Source of the DNA: a bacterium | Lineage (GTDB): Bacteria > Vulcanimicrobiota > Xenobia > Xenobiales > JADMJV01 | Reading direction: 5' to 3' | Assembly (NCBI GenBank): GCA_030149525.1 | Contig: JASBRJ010000202.1 | Location: 1 to 49,872, forward strand | Length of the DNA: 49,872 bases | Shown: piece by piece, positions 24,568 to 32,657 of the stretch | How the letters are laid out: each line of letters begins with the position of its first letter | Numbering within the stretch: position 1 is the stretch's first letter | Notes under the pieces: generated by a model | Told to the model about the DNA's origin: nothing | Seen by the model: the letters and a program-made list of their open reading frames with translations, nothing else | The model's database searches: none | Made by a program: the position numbers and the translations under genes

Positions 24568-25233
24568 ATGAAAACCGTGGCTGTCATACCCGCCTTCAAC
24601 GAGGCCACCGTTATCGCCGATGTTGTTCGCGGTAGCCTTGAAGAGGTGGATCAGGTGGTGGTTGTGGACGACTGCAGTTCGGACAAGACTGCTGAGGTGG
24701 CCAGAAAGGCTGGAGCGCTCGCTATCAGTCACGCACTTCAAAGGGGGGCTGGGAGAGCCACGACCACGGGCTTGGAGGCTGCTCTTCGTCTCAGAGCCGA
24801 CCTCATTGTCACGCTGGATGCCGACGGCCAGCATCTGCCGGCGGAGATCGGACAGGTGTTGGAGCCCTTACGCCTGGGCCGAGCCGATATGGTGGTGGGC
24901 TGCCGGCCCTTGGAGAGCGCCCACATGCCGTTGGTCCGCAGGATGGGTAACCGCTTTGCAAACCTCTGGACCTGGGCCATTCTGGGGGTGTCCGTCTCTG
25001 ATACTCAGTCGGGCTTTCGCGCTTACAGCGCAGAGACCGTTCGCAAGCTTCCTCTGGAAGCCCGGGGCTATGAGTTCTGCTCCCATAGTCTTGGCGAGGC
25101 GGCTCGCCTGGGGCTTAAGGTGGAGGAAGTCCCGATCACGGTCGTCTACACCGATTACTCCCGGTCTAAAGGCCAGAGTCTCTGGACCTCGATGAAAACC
25201 TTGGGCCGAATCGCCAGAGAAGGTCTTCGATAA
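24568..25233 (+). CDS. Glycosyltransferase family 2 (polyprenyl-phosphate sugar transferase type)
   Basis: This 221-residue GT2 protein resembles the dolichol-phosphate mannose synthase type. It begins TVAVIPAFNEATVIADVV, then VVVDDCSSDKTAE, LQRGAGRATTTGLEAAL and the D-x-D-type TLDADGQHLP. It continues with VVGCRPLE, SVSDTQSGFRAYSAETV and a GYEFCSHSLGEAARLGL region with EVPITVVY. There are no C-terminal membrane helices, but the next gene, two bases on, encodes a small DUF2304 membrane protein, the usual partner of such enzymes. It probably charges undecaprenyl phosphate with a sugar for transfer outside the membrane. Confidence 0.9.
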   Translation: MKTVAVIPAFNEATVIADVVRGSLEEVDQVVVVDDCSSDKTAEVARKAGALAISHALQRGAGRATTTGLEAALRLRADLIVTLDADGQHLPAEIGQVLEPLRLGRADMVVGCRPLESAHMPLVRRMGNRFANLWTWAILGVSVSDTQSGFRAYSAETVRKLPLEARGYEFCSHSLGEAARLGLKVEEVPITVVYTDYSRSKGQSLWTSMKTLGRIAREGLR

Positions 25234-25235
25234 AA

Positions 25236-25595
25236 GTGTGGTTCACCCCGATACAATGGGTTTTCGCCATTGTCTTCGGTTTCTGGATCTTGCGTCTTGT
25301 CTACCTGATCTCCACCCGTTCTATCCCCAGGGGGAGAGGTCTCATTTGGCTGTCTCTCTGGTCGGCGGGTTTGATTCTTGTCTCGGCGCCGGAACTGTCC
25401 AATCGGTTGGCACGTCTGCTGGGGGTCACCAGAGGAACCGACGCTGTTGTCTACACTGCAATCGCTTTCCTGAGTGTCCTTCTGTTCAGAGCGTTTCGAC
25501 TCATCGATCTTCAAGACCGAGAGATCTCTAAGCTGACCACAGCGTTGGCGCTTCAGCAACTGGACAAGGTCTCGCCTCCGCCGAACGAGGAATGA
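25236..25595 (+). CDS. DUF2304 family membrane protein
   Basis: This 119-residue protein has three membrane helices: IQWVFAIVFGFWILRLVYLI, LIWLSLWSAGLILVSAPEL and AVVYTAIAFLSVLLFRAF. The C-terminus is a coiled-coil-like tail (LQDREISKLTTALALQQL), the typical DUF2304 form. It starts with GTG two bases after the GT2 stop, so the two are translated together. DUF2304 proteins are thought to anchor or assist GT2 lipid-linked sugar synthases. Confidence 0.87.
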   Translation: MWFTPIQWVFAIVFGFWILRLVYLISTRSIPRGRGLIWLSLWSAGLILVSAPELSNRLARLLGVTRGTDAVVYTAIAFLSVLLFRAFRLIDLQDREISKLTTALALQQLDKVSPPPNEE

Positions 25596-25600
25596 GGAAA

Positions 25601-25630
25601 GCCCCACCGGTGTCGCCTCACCAGCGGGGC
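25601..25630. terminator. Possible bidirectional hairpin between converging genes
   Basis: GCCCC (25601-25605) pairs with GGGGC (25626-25630), and GGTG pairs with CACC inside, with a small internal loop. It lies between the ends of the DUF2304 gene and the heme peroxidase gene. No long T-run is present, so activity is uncertain. Confidence 0.35.
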
Positions 25631-25649
25631 CGTACCCCGAACGACTGGA

Positions 25650-27482
25650 TTAGATTGAAGGGCGCGGAATGCGGCGATACTGTTGCCGCTTCTTCGGTTG
25701 AGGGTGGCGTCGTGGGCTCGGTCCGAAGAAGACGTTTCTTTGCAGGCCGCGGATCTGCGTGTTTCTCTCAATGACCTGGGCGAGTGTGGTCTTATTCAAT
25801 TCTTCCCGTTCTGCGGCTAGATCCGGGTCGTTGAGATAGAAGAAGCGGTCACCGTCTCGCATCCGACGAAACTGTTGAGAGAGAATTTTTCTCAGGGTTG
25901 GGCCGGTGACGCCCCCTGCCACGGCATCCTCAGAGAGTAGTCCTATCCAGGGGTCAATCTCGTCGGGTCCCCTGTACACGGAGGCCAGTTTCTCTTGTGC
26001 GTTCACATCACCGGTGACATCGGCGAAGTCGTTGGCCGGGGGGAATCCGGCCTCGGTGCGAACCGTATTGTAGTCGGGAAGACCGTGGTCTCGGCCTCTC
26101 TGGATGTTCAAAGAGGGGAGGTCAAGGCCGCCGGACCCGGGAGGGCCGAAAAGGAAGTTGCGCAAGTCGTCGATCACCTGTGCGTCGGTTTTCTGGGCAG
26201 GTTCCGTGGCGGCTCCCCTGAGCAAAACATCGATGCCCGTTTCTGTCACCAGGCTGGGATTAAAGAAAGCGTCGGCTACCGAAAGGTTGCCTTCGGGTAA
26301 CTCCTGGCCGTTCTCGTCGAGTCGTGGCACGGTGGTTCCTACCTGGCTGTGACCAAGGCGATAGGCCGCCGTTGCGAACAAGATCCCAACCTGAGGATCG
26401 ACCTGGGGCCTGTAGCCTTGATAGGGGGGTAGGGCGTTACGACCCAGCAGAGCCGGAATGTACTCGTTGTAGGTGATAGCCTGGGCTATCGCCCCCACTC
26501 GCTTACGCGCCCCTTGATACAACTCTTCGTCCGAAAGACTGGGAAAGCGCTGTTTTAAACGGCGGGCGATTCGGTTGTGTTCTCGCACGAAAACAGTGTG
26601 CATACTAGTGAGCAGGACGTTTTCGTTGGCTCGAATATCACCGGCCAAGAACAGACTGTCGCCGGTGCCTCCTGCGTTATCCAGGCCTTCGGTGTTATAA
26701 GGCAAGAGGTTTCCGTCCGAGGTGGCCAGGAGACCGTCTTCAAAGGTTCTCAATGCGGTGGCCCGCTCGCTGTCGGAGCCGTAGACATTGGAGGCGTCGA
26801 TGAAAGTGGTGATGGAATTGACCTGGGCCCGAGGGCTCTCCGCTGTGACTCCCGTCCCCTCTTGAAAAGTAGAACGGGAGAAGGGGAGTGTCTGGGTTCC
26901 GGTACCGTAGGGGTCGAAGTAGAGATCTCCGGTGGGAATCGATATAGGGAAGTCGTTGAGGCCGTTTTCGTGGGTGAGAGTGATGTCGTGATCTAGAAAT
27001 TGACCCCAAAGCCACAAGTAGGCTGTTCGGCCGCCGGGGTCGGGAGTGTCTTCCGATTGGGCGACGACGGCATTGCTCACTTGTCGTGGGTTGGGTCTGG
27101 CTGAACCCGAAGGAGAGCCTATTCCGTCTTCGTAAGCGCGACTGGTATCTTCGAAAAAGACGGTTTCGGAGGCCCCCAGGTTGGTGTCGGTCTGGTTGTT
27201 GTTGGTTCCATCGACGGTGCGATAGTCGGTGAGGAGGAACGGTCGCATCGGTTGCCTGTTTCTCACTCCTCGAGCGAGGATATCCTCCTCTTCTGTTTCT
27301 GTGGTGGATTCTGCCTCCTGTGCCAGTACCGAATCCGAGGCGATAAGTTCGCTTGAGGCGGCCGAACCCGTGAGGGAATCGTTACCGCTATTGCTTCCAC
27401 AGCCAACGGAAAAAGAGAGCAGAAGGCCGGCTGTGAAGGCTTTAAGCAAAGAAATACGGCGTCTTTTTGACGACAAACTCAT
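25650..27482 (-). CDS. Lipoprotein animal-type heme peroxidase
   Basis: This 610-residue protein has a lipoprotein signal: KAFTAGLLLSFSVGC with lipidated Cys28, then a Ser/Asp/Glu-rich linker. The peroxidase domain of the myeloperoxidase superfamily follows. The distal His165 is in LWGQFLDHDITLT, with the neighbouring Asp166 as expected calcium ligand. TVFVREHNRIA (Arg300) precedes the proximal His in AYRLGHSQVGTTVPRL, and SLNIQRGRDHGLPDYN is near the C-terminal third. These enzymes oxidise halides or organic substrates with peroxide. In bacteria their roles are poorly known, and they are rarely seen as lipoproteins with this simple layout. AAGGAG nine bases upstream supports the ATG. It is divergent from the truncated hemoglobin gene across 255 bases. 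Confidence 0.9.
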   Translation of the reverse strand: MSLSSKRRRISLLKAFTAGLLLSFSVGCGSNSGNDSLTGSAASSELIASDSVLAQEAESTTETEEEDILARGVRNRQPMRPFLLTDYRTVDGTNNNQTDTNLGASETVFFEDTSRAYEDGIGSPSGSARPNPRQVSNAVVAQSEDTPDPGGRTAYLWLWGQFLDHDITLTHENGLNDFPISIPTGDLYFDPYGTGTQTLPFSRSTFQEGTGVTAESPRAQVNSITTFIDASNVYGSDSERATALRTFEDGLLATSDGNLLPYNTEGLDNAGGTGDSLFLAGDIRANENVLLTSMHTVFVREHNRIARRLKQRFPSLSDEELYQGARKRVGAIAQAITYNEYIPALLGRNALPPYQGYRPQVDPQVGILFATAAYRLGHSQVGTTVPRLDENGQELPEGNLSVADAFFNPSLVTETGIDVLLRGAATEPAQKTDAQVIDDLRNFLFGPPGSGGLDLPSLNIQRGRDHGLPDYNTVRTEAGFPPANDFADVTGDVNAQEKLASVYRGPDEIDPWIGLLSEDAVAGGVTGPTLRKILSQQFRRMRDGDRFFYLNDPDLAAEREELNKTTLAQVIERNTQIRGLQRNVFFGPSPRRHPQPKKRQQYRRIPRPSI

Positions 27483-27737
27483 GTGAATGAACTCCTTCCC
27501 GACGTGTGCGTCAGTAGGGCCAGACTAGAAAGAAAGTAGGGAGTGACTGAGGAGAGTGTGGACAGAGTGTGTAGCTTGGAACAACCCCACGACACCGCAG
27601 CCTAGATCTCATCGGGGTTTCCGCGACTTTGTGGATTTGTAACTGTAACAAAGAGTGTGTATTGAAAAAATATTGAGTGGAGAATTCCTTCTTTTTTTGG
27701 GACAGGTCAGCAGTGCCGAGGGGTTGTAAACGCCTTC

Positions 27738-28103
27738 ATGACAGTTTACGAACAAGTTGGTGGTGAGCCGTTTTTCGTTGCTCTTGTGGACCGGTTCTAT
27801 CAAGGTGTGGAGGAAGACCCTCTTCTCAAACCCATGTACCCGGAGGACGATATGGAGGGGGCTCGTCGGCGTCTTCATCTCTTTCTGATGCAGTATTGGG
27901 GAGGGCCGGGAACTTACAGTGAGGAGCGAGGCCATCCCAGGCTTCGGGCGCGACATATGCCGTTTCCCATAGGTCAAGATGCACGGGATGCCTGGATGAA
28001 ACACATGAGCCGGAGTCTGGCTGAAACGGAAGCACCTGAAGAGGCGAAGCAGATCATGTTGAACTACTTTGAACAGGTCGCCACTTTTATGATGAACCGC
28101 TAA
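27738..28103 (+). CDS. glbO: Group II truncated hemoglobin
   Basis: This is a 121-residue 2-on-2 globin. The B-helix is VDRFYQGV (Phe20-Tyr21 at B9-B10), followed by the E-helix with LHLFLMQYWGGPGTYSEERG. The proximal His73 is in RLRARHMPFPI, and Trp86, diagnostic for group II at G8, is in DARDAWMKHM. These proteins bind oxygen and may act in peroxide or NO detoxification. The start has only a weak ribosome-binding site. It is head-to-head with the heme peroxidase gene, suggesting a shared oxidative-stress role. The 255-base gap between them shows no strong promoter consensus to my eye. Confidence 0.95.
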   Translation: MTVYEQVGGEPFFVALVDRFYQGVEEDPLLKPMYPEDDMEGARRRLHLFLMQYWGGPGTYSEERGHPRLRARHMPFPIGQDARDAWMKHMSRSLAETEAPEEAKQIMLNYFEQVATFMMNR

Positions 28104-28164
28104 GCGATCTTGTTCCCGCACTCGCAAGAGCAGGGCTTAGCGGAAGATTCCCCAACTTTAAGGC

Positions 28165-28794
28165 ATGGACAATCGCCGCGCCTTTTCTCGTCATGACGTC
28201 AATCTTATGGTCGTTTTCGAGACTTCGACCCTGAAGTCCGTGGGAGAGATTCGAAACATCGGGATCGGTGGTCTGAGGGCCCGAATCCCCAAGAAGGATT
28301 TCACCGTAGGAGAACTGGTGGAGGTCTATCCGCAGGGCGAAGAAGCCCTCCAGTATCAGGTGTCTTGGGCCGAAGAGTCCGGGGGCGGAACGGATCTTGG
28401 TCTTGTCTTTCCCGCCTCCGTGGCCAAGTTTTGGCATTCCTGGGCGGCCGACTTGTTGGCAGGTGCCCGTCCCACCAATGGAGAGGTTTTAGAGCGGCGA
28501 CGGCAGGTGAGACTAGAGTGTCTGCTCCCGGCGACCCTTTCTCATAAGGGCAGTGATTTTCAGGCAAGGGTGCTGGACCTCGGTGGCGGAGGGGCTCTTA
28601 TTGAAATGGAAGAGTCTCTTCAGGAAGGGTGTTCCGTGATTCTCACCGTGGACAAGCCGGTCAGAATCGGACAGTTGCCGTGTGAACTCGTTCGAGCTTG
28701 GCCAAGCGATCCGTTTCGTTACGGGCTGAGCTTTTCCAACTTGAAGGAGCGACATCGCCTGGCTCTGGTCAGGCTTCTGGACATGCTGCTCTAG
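28165..28794 (+). CDS. Tandem PilZ-like domain protein
   Basis: This 209-residue soluble protein has two PilZ-like halves. The first starts with MDNRRAFSRHDVNLMVVFE and has EIRNIGIGGLRARI. The second has ERRRQVRLECLLPATLS and RVLDLGGGGALIEM. The c-di-GMP motifs R-x-x-x-R and D/N-x-S-x-x-G are only partly kept: Ser is replaced by Gly in both copies, so nucleotide binding may be weak or lost. Tandem degenerate PilZ domains often regulate surface motility or exopolysaccharide. It converges on the GDP-fucose synthase gene with 4 bases between stops. Confidence 0.78.
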   Translation: MDNRRAFSRHDVNLMVVFETSTLKSVGEIRNIGIGGLRARIPKKDFTVGELVEVYPQGEEALQYQVSWAEESGGGTDLGLVFPASVAKFWHSWAADLLAGARPTNGEVLERRRQVRLECLLPATLSHKGSDFQARVLDLGGGGALIEMEESLQEGCSVILTVDKPVRIGQLPCELVRAWPSDPFRYGLSFSNLKERHRLALVRLLDMLL

Positions 28795-28811
28795 CCTGCT
28801 AGAGCGGCAGC
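28785..28811. repeat. Inverted repeat across converging gene ends
   Basis: GCTG and CTCTAG (28785-28794) pair with CTAGAG and CAGC (28799-28811) around a CCTG loop, with a 3-base bulge. It spans the stop codons of the PilZ-like and GDP-fucose synthase genes. It might act as a bidirectional transcript end, though no T-run follows. Confidence 0.35.
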
Positions 28812-29764
28812 CCCTCGGAATCCATCCACTCCACGGTTTTGGCTAGACCTTCCTCAAAGCTTGTGCGCGCTTTGAAGCCGAAGGCTTCGTAGGCTCTGCT
28901 TGTGTCCAGGCAGCGGCGCAGCTGACCGTCGGGTTTGCTGTCGTCCCAGACAACCTTTCCACGAAAGTTGGTGAGTTCGACCAGTTTCTCAATCAGTTCA
29001 CGGATGGAAACCTCTCTGCCTGAACCAAGATTGACGGGCTCCGAGGAATTATAGCGTTCGGCTGCCAGCAAGATCGCTTCGGCGGCATCCTCCACATATA
29101 GGAACTCTCGAGTCGCCACCCCCGTTCCCCACACCACGACCTCGTCGTCGTTTCGTCGACGAGCTTCCAGGCATTTTCGGGTCAACGCCGGCAAGACATG
29201 AGATGTGGCAAGATCGATGTGGTCGCCTGGACCGTACATATTGACGGGCATCACCGTGACGGCGTTGAAGCCGTACTGAGAGCGATAAGCTTTGGCCCCG
29301 GCAATAAGCATCCGCTTTGCCAAGCCGTAGGGGGCGTTGGTTTCTTCCGGATAACCGTTCCAAAGATTTTCTTCCGAGAACGGTAGCGGACACTCATCAG
29401 GATAAGAGCAAACAGAACCCACTCCCACAAACTTTTCAACTCCCGCTTCCCAGCTCTCATGGAGCAGAGGAACCCCGAGCATAAGGTTGTCGTAGAAGAG
29501 ATTGGCCGGAGCCGCTTTATTGGCAGCTATTCCGCCCACACGAGCGGCCAGGTGGAGGACGATGTGAGGCTTCACCTGGGCCAAGAGGGTTCGAACCACG
29601 TTGGGGCAGCGAAGGTCATACTCCGAAGATCGAGGGACAACGATCTTCGCAGGCTCGAACGCTTGAAGCTTTTTAACAACCTGCGAACCTAAAAAGCCCG
29701 CTCCGCCGGTCAGCAAAACCCGTTTGTTTTCCCAGAATTTCTCCCGAGAAGGCCAGTTGCTCAT
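28799..29764 (-). CDS. fcl: GDP-L-fucose synthase
   Basis: This is a 321-residue short-chain dehydrogenase of the extended type that converts GDP-4-keto-6-deoxymannose to GDP-L-fucose. It has the NAD(P) loop LLTGGAGFLGSQVV and LAARVGGIAANKAAP. The catalytic Ser region is VGSVCSYPDECPLPFSEE and the Tyr-x-x-x-Lys is YGLAKRM. MPVNMYGPGDHIDLATSHV and WGTGVATREFLYVEDAAEA are near-diagnostic for the family. It overlaps the PLP-GT2 fusion gene by 4 bases. GDP-mannose dehydratase (Gmd), which supplies the substrate, is not in the window. It is the last gene of the long minus-strand run, indicating fucose or a related deoxy sugar in a surface glycan. Confidence 0.92.
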   Translation of the reverse strand: MSNWPSREKFWENKRVLLTGGAGFLGSQVVKKLQAFEPAKIVVPRSSEYDLRCPNVVRTLLAQVKPHIVLHLAARVGGIAANKAAPANLFYDNLMLGVPLLHESWEAGVEKFVGVGSVCSYPDECPLPFSEENLWNGYPEETNAPYGLAKRMLIAGAKAYRSQYGFNAVTVMPVNMYGPGDHIDLATSHVLPALTRKCLEARRRNDDEVVVWGTGVATREFLYVEDAAEAILLAAERYNSSEPVNLGSGREVSIRELIEKLVELTNFRGKVVWDDSKPDGQLRRCLDTSRAYEAFGFKARTSFEEGLAKTVEWMDSEGLPL

Positions 29765-31647
29765 TTCCCACCTCGAGCGACTTCAGAGAGCAGAACTCCA
29801 AACACTCCCGGTAAACTGGCAAAGGCGCGGGCGTATTGAGCCCAGTCCATTTCAACCAGTTCCCTGGTTGGGATCTCGGCCACTCGCCAATCCCGTTTCA
29901 GAGCTTGAATAGAGAGTTGGTAGAGCCCCGGCAGATCGCTGTTCTTGAGGTGAATGTCTTTCAGGCGAGACTTCTTGATGGCCCGAAAAGGACTCAAGCC
30001 GTCGGTGATGTTTCCCTCAAAAATCACACTGGCCAGGAAATTGAAGAATCGGTTCCCCACACTCCGATAGCGACCAGGTTTTTTCCCCTCACGTCGACCG
30101 CTCATGATGAATCGGCTGGCGATCACCATGTCGTAGCCCCGCTCTAAGGTTAGCAAGACTCTCGAGATATCAAACTGATCGAATTGCCCTGTGACCGGGA
30201 AGAAGACAAGATTCTCGTAAGGGAGATCCAGGGTGCCGCCGGCCAAAACTTCCAGTGGAGATTCGGAGCCGGATTCCAGAACTTCTACCCCTGCATTTTT
30301 CAGAGCGTGGGCCGCCTTCGACTGCCCCGACATATCAAAAGCCACGATTTTATCAAACAGCTCTTTTGGGAGGTTCTCCGTCAGATCCTCGATGTCGACG
30401 TCGCTTTCACCAACCATCAAAACGAGCGCCGAGCTCTGCTTCTGTGGTGAGGTTCCCGACTTCGAAGACCGGTAGTAGCGCTCAAAAAGTCCTACCATAT
30501 AGCTGAGATCGACTGTGCTGAGGTCCTGATGGCAGCCGACGTAGAACCCGTTATTGTTGATCCATTTGGCCACAGGGAAGTCGTCTTCTTTCACCATATC
30601 GGCATAGACCGGTTGATTGACGAGAGGGAGCATATCCCTTGTTTCCACTCCGCGCTGTTCCAGAAAGTTAACCAAGTCGTGCTTGGCCTCGTCTCTCACC
30701 ACGATGGGGTACATCATGAATGAATGCTCACAACCCGGCCGAATGGTGGGAAGCTGGAGCCGGTCTTCGAATCTGGAGAGCTCTCGGGTGAGATAGCCTG
30801 CATTGAAGCGACGGCGAGAAATCATGTTGTCCGCACTTTCGAGGGCAGCCACCCCAAGAGCGGCCTCCATCTCCGTCACCCTGAAACTATGGCCCCTTCT
30901 GATGAAACGAAAACGTCGAGCGACCACCATCTTCAACTCTTCCGATTCCAGGTCGGCATCGTCGTCGATACTCAGGTAGATCGAGTCACGACCGTGATTG
31001 AGAAGCGAGCGCATGCAAACGGCGTAGTCGGGATTGTTCGTGGTACTCAAGCCTCCCACGCCGGTGACCAGAATGTGGGCGACGTAGGTGGAGAAGCAAC
31101 CGATATCACCCAGAGACCCTACGGGACGACCTTTATGGGACGCGAACATAGTTTCGGCCGAGTCCTCCACAATTTTCAGGTCGTGGGCCCTGGCTATTTC
31201 CTGGATGCGCTCCATATTACACGGCATTCCGAAGAGGTGAACGGGTATGACCGCTCGCGTTTTTGAGGTGATCGCTCTCTCCATGAGGTCAGGGTCAATC
31301 CCATACATATCCGATTCCACATCCACGAAGACAGGCGTCAGATTGTTGTGGAGAACGATGTTGGCCGTAGCCACGAAAGTGACAGCCGGAACCAACACTT
31401 CGTCACCGTCGTTCCAGCCGTGGAGTTCTTTCAGGGTTTGAAGAGCTATCTGTAGAGCGCTCGTTCCACTGTTGGACAAAACGGCAAAACGGCATCCGTG
31501 AACTTTGGCAAAGTCGGCCTCAAGTTTCCGACTCATAGGGCCGTAGCTCAGTCGATTATTCAGTAGAACCTCGTTGACCAATTCTCGGGCTCTGGCGTCG
31601 AGGTTCAGAGTGCCGACACCTATCACGGGGTGAGTTGAGCGTTTCAT
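29761..31647 (-). CDS. DegT/StrS-type PLP protein fused to a GT2-like domain, Schiff-base Lys replaced by His
   Basis: This is a 628-residue fusion. Residues 1-395 are a DegT/DnrJ/EryC1/StrS fold: SNSGTSALQIAL (phosphate-binding), FVATANIVLHN, IPVHLFGMPCNM and IVEDSAE (Asp162, PLP ring nitrogen). At the position of the Schiff-base Lys there is His191 in FSTYVAHILVTGVGG, as in the PLP-dependent 3-dehydrases (ColD type) rather than aminotransferases. Residues about 410-628 resemble a GT2/DPM-type domain's second half: MVIASRFI, YRSVGNRFFNFLAS, TDGLSPFRAI and YQLSIQALKRDWRVAEIPT. The N-terminal nucleotide part is divergent, without a clear D-x-D. It may make a 3-deoxy sugar and help transfer it, or the GT2 part may be a binding module. 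It lies between SDR genes in a glycan operon. Confidence 0.85.
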   Translation of the reverse strand: MKRSTHPVIGVGTLNLDARARELVNEVLLNNRLSYGPMSRKLEADFAKVHGCRFAVLSNSGTSALQIALQTLKELHGWNDGDEVLVPAVTFVATANIVLHNNLTPVFVDVESDMYGIDPDLMERAITSKTRAVIPVHLFGMPCNMERIQEIARAHDLKIVEDSAETMFASHKGRPVGSLGDIGCFSTYVAHILVTGVGGLSTTNNPDYAVCMRSLLNHGRDSIYLSIDDDADLESEELKMVVARRFRFIRRGHSFRVTEMEAALGVAALESADNMISRRRFNAGYLTRELSRFEDRLQLPTIRPGCEHSFMMYPIVVRDEAKHDLVNFLEQRGVETRDMLPLVNQPVYADMVKEDDFPVAKWINNNGFYVGCHQDLSTVDLSYMVGLFERYYRSSKSGTSPQKQSSALVLMVGESDVDIEDLTENLPKELFDKIVAFDMSGQSKAAHALKNAGVEVLESGSESPLEVLAGGTLDLPYENLVFFPVTGQFDQFDISRVLLTLERGYDMVIASRFIMSGRREGKKPGRYRSVGNRFFNFLASVIFEGNITDGLSPFRAIKKSRLKDIHLKNSDLPGLYQLSIQALKRDWRVAEIPTRELVEMDWAQYARAFASLPGVFGVLLSEVARGGK

Positions 31648-31651
31648 GATG

Positions 31652-32656
31652 TCATGATACCAATGCTTGATGGTTCCGGAAACGTGAGCTTTCTGGGTCG
31701 CTGATGAATCCTTGAGTGAGCATCTGGTGTAACTCCTTAATTCCGTCGTCTAAAGTCCAGTCCGGCACAAATCCTAGAATCGATCTGACTTTTTCAAAAG
31801 AGACATGAAGACTTCTCATGTCGCCGCCGAACTCCAGCGCTCGTTCTTCCACCTCAAGATCCGGCCAGTGCTTGCGGATCAGTTTCACCAGTTGACCCTT
31901 GCTGGAGTTGAGTTCGTCTCCTCCGATATTAAAAACCTGCCCCGCAACGACTTCGGGAGAGGAGGAGAAAATTCGACAGAGAGCTTCGGCAACGTCCTGC
32001 ACATGGACGAACGCTCTGTTAAAGTCTTTTTGATAGATCACGAGCTTTCGGCCCAGGTGAGCTGTGAGGGCAAATTCGTTGACCATCAAGTCGAATCTCG
32101 TTCTTGGGGCGGCACCGAAAAGAGTGGATAAGCGAACGCAGGTCACCCAGGGCTCGCCTGTTTGTTGCAACAGAAACTCTTCTCCGGCCACCTTCGATTC
32201 TGCGTAGAGGGACTGGGGGTTGAGGGGGGATTCTTCAGTGACTTTGCCCTCCGCCAATCCATAGTTGCTGTAGCTTGAAGCGAAGATAAAGCGTTTGACG
32301 CCGGCGGCTTCGGCCAACCTGTAAATGGAGCGGGTTGCCTCCACATTGACCGCCCAAACCTCGTCCCGTCCGGCCTTCTTGCAAACCGGAAACCCCACAA
32401 GGGCGGCAAGGTGGAGGACAGCATCGACCTCCTGAAGGCACTCTCTCAGCTTCTCTTGGTCGCGTACGTCGCCATGATGAAATTCATAGTTGGACTGGTG
32501 TAAAAATCCCAAGATGGCGTCACCGCCGTGGAGCAAGGAGTCGAGTACCCGAACCTTCACTCCTTCATTCAGCAGTCGCGACGTCATGGAGGCACCGATG
32601 TAGCCCGCACCGCCGGTGACAAGCACTCTCTTTACTCCCGAATCGAACAGTGTCAT
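31652..32656 (-). CDS. NAD-dependent sugar-nucleotide epimerase/dehydratase
   Basis: This extended SDR has 334 residues from the ATG at 32656 (MTLFDSGVKRVLVTGGAGYIG). The 12 extra upstream residues overlap the preceding gene and are not used. The NAD loop TGGAGYIGASM, HLAALVGFPVC, ASSYSNYG with catalytic Ser and the YAESK motif are present. RLSTLFGAAPRTRFDLMVN and FNRAFVHVQDVAEAL follow. It acts on a nucleotide-activated sugar; the exact reaction cannot be named. It lies one base from the preceding GT2 gene and four from the following fusion gene, so it is tightly co-translated within the surface-glycan run. Confidence 0.88.
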   Translation of the reverse strand: MTLFDSGVKRVLVTGGAGYIGASMTSRLLNEGVKVRVLDSLLHGGDAILGFLHQSNYEFHHGDVRDQEKLRECLQEVDAVLHLAALVGFPVCKKAGRDEVWAVNVEATRSIYRLAEAAGVKRFIFASSYSNYGLAEGKVTEESPLNPQSLYAESKVAGEEFLLQQTGEPWVTCVRLSTLFGAAPRTRFDLMVNEFALTAHLGRKLVIYQKDFNRAFVHVQDVAEALCRIFSSSPEVVAGQVFNIGGDELNSSKGQLVKLIRKHWPDLEVEERALEFGGDMRSLHVSFEKVRSILGFVPDWTLDDGIKELHQMLTQGFISDPESSRFRNHQALVS

Positions 32657-32657
32657 A

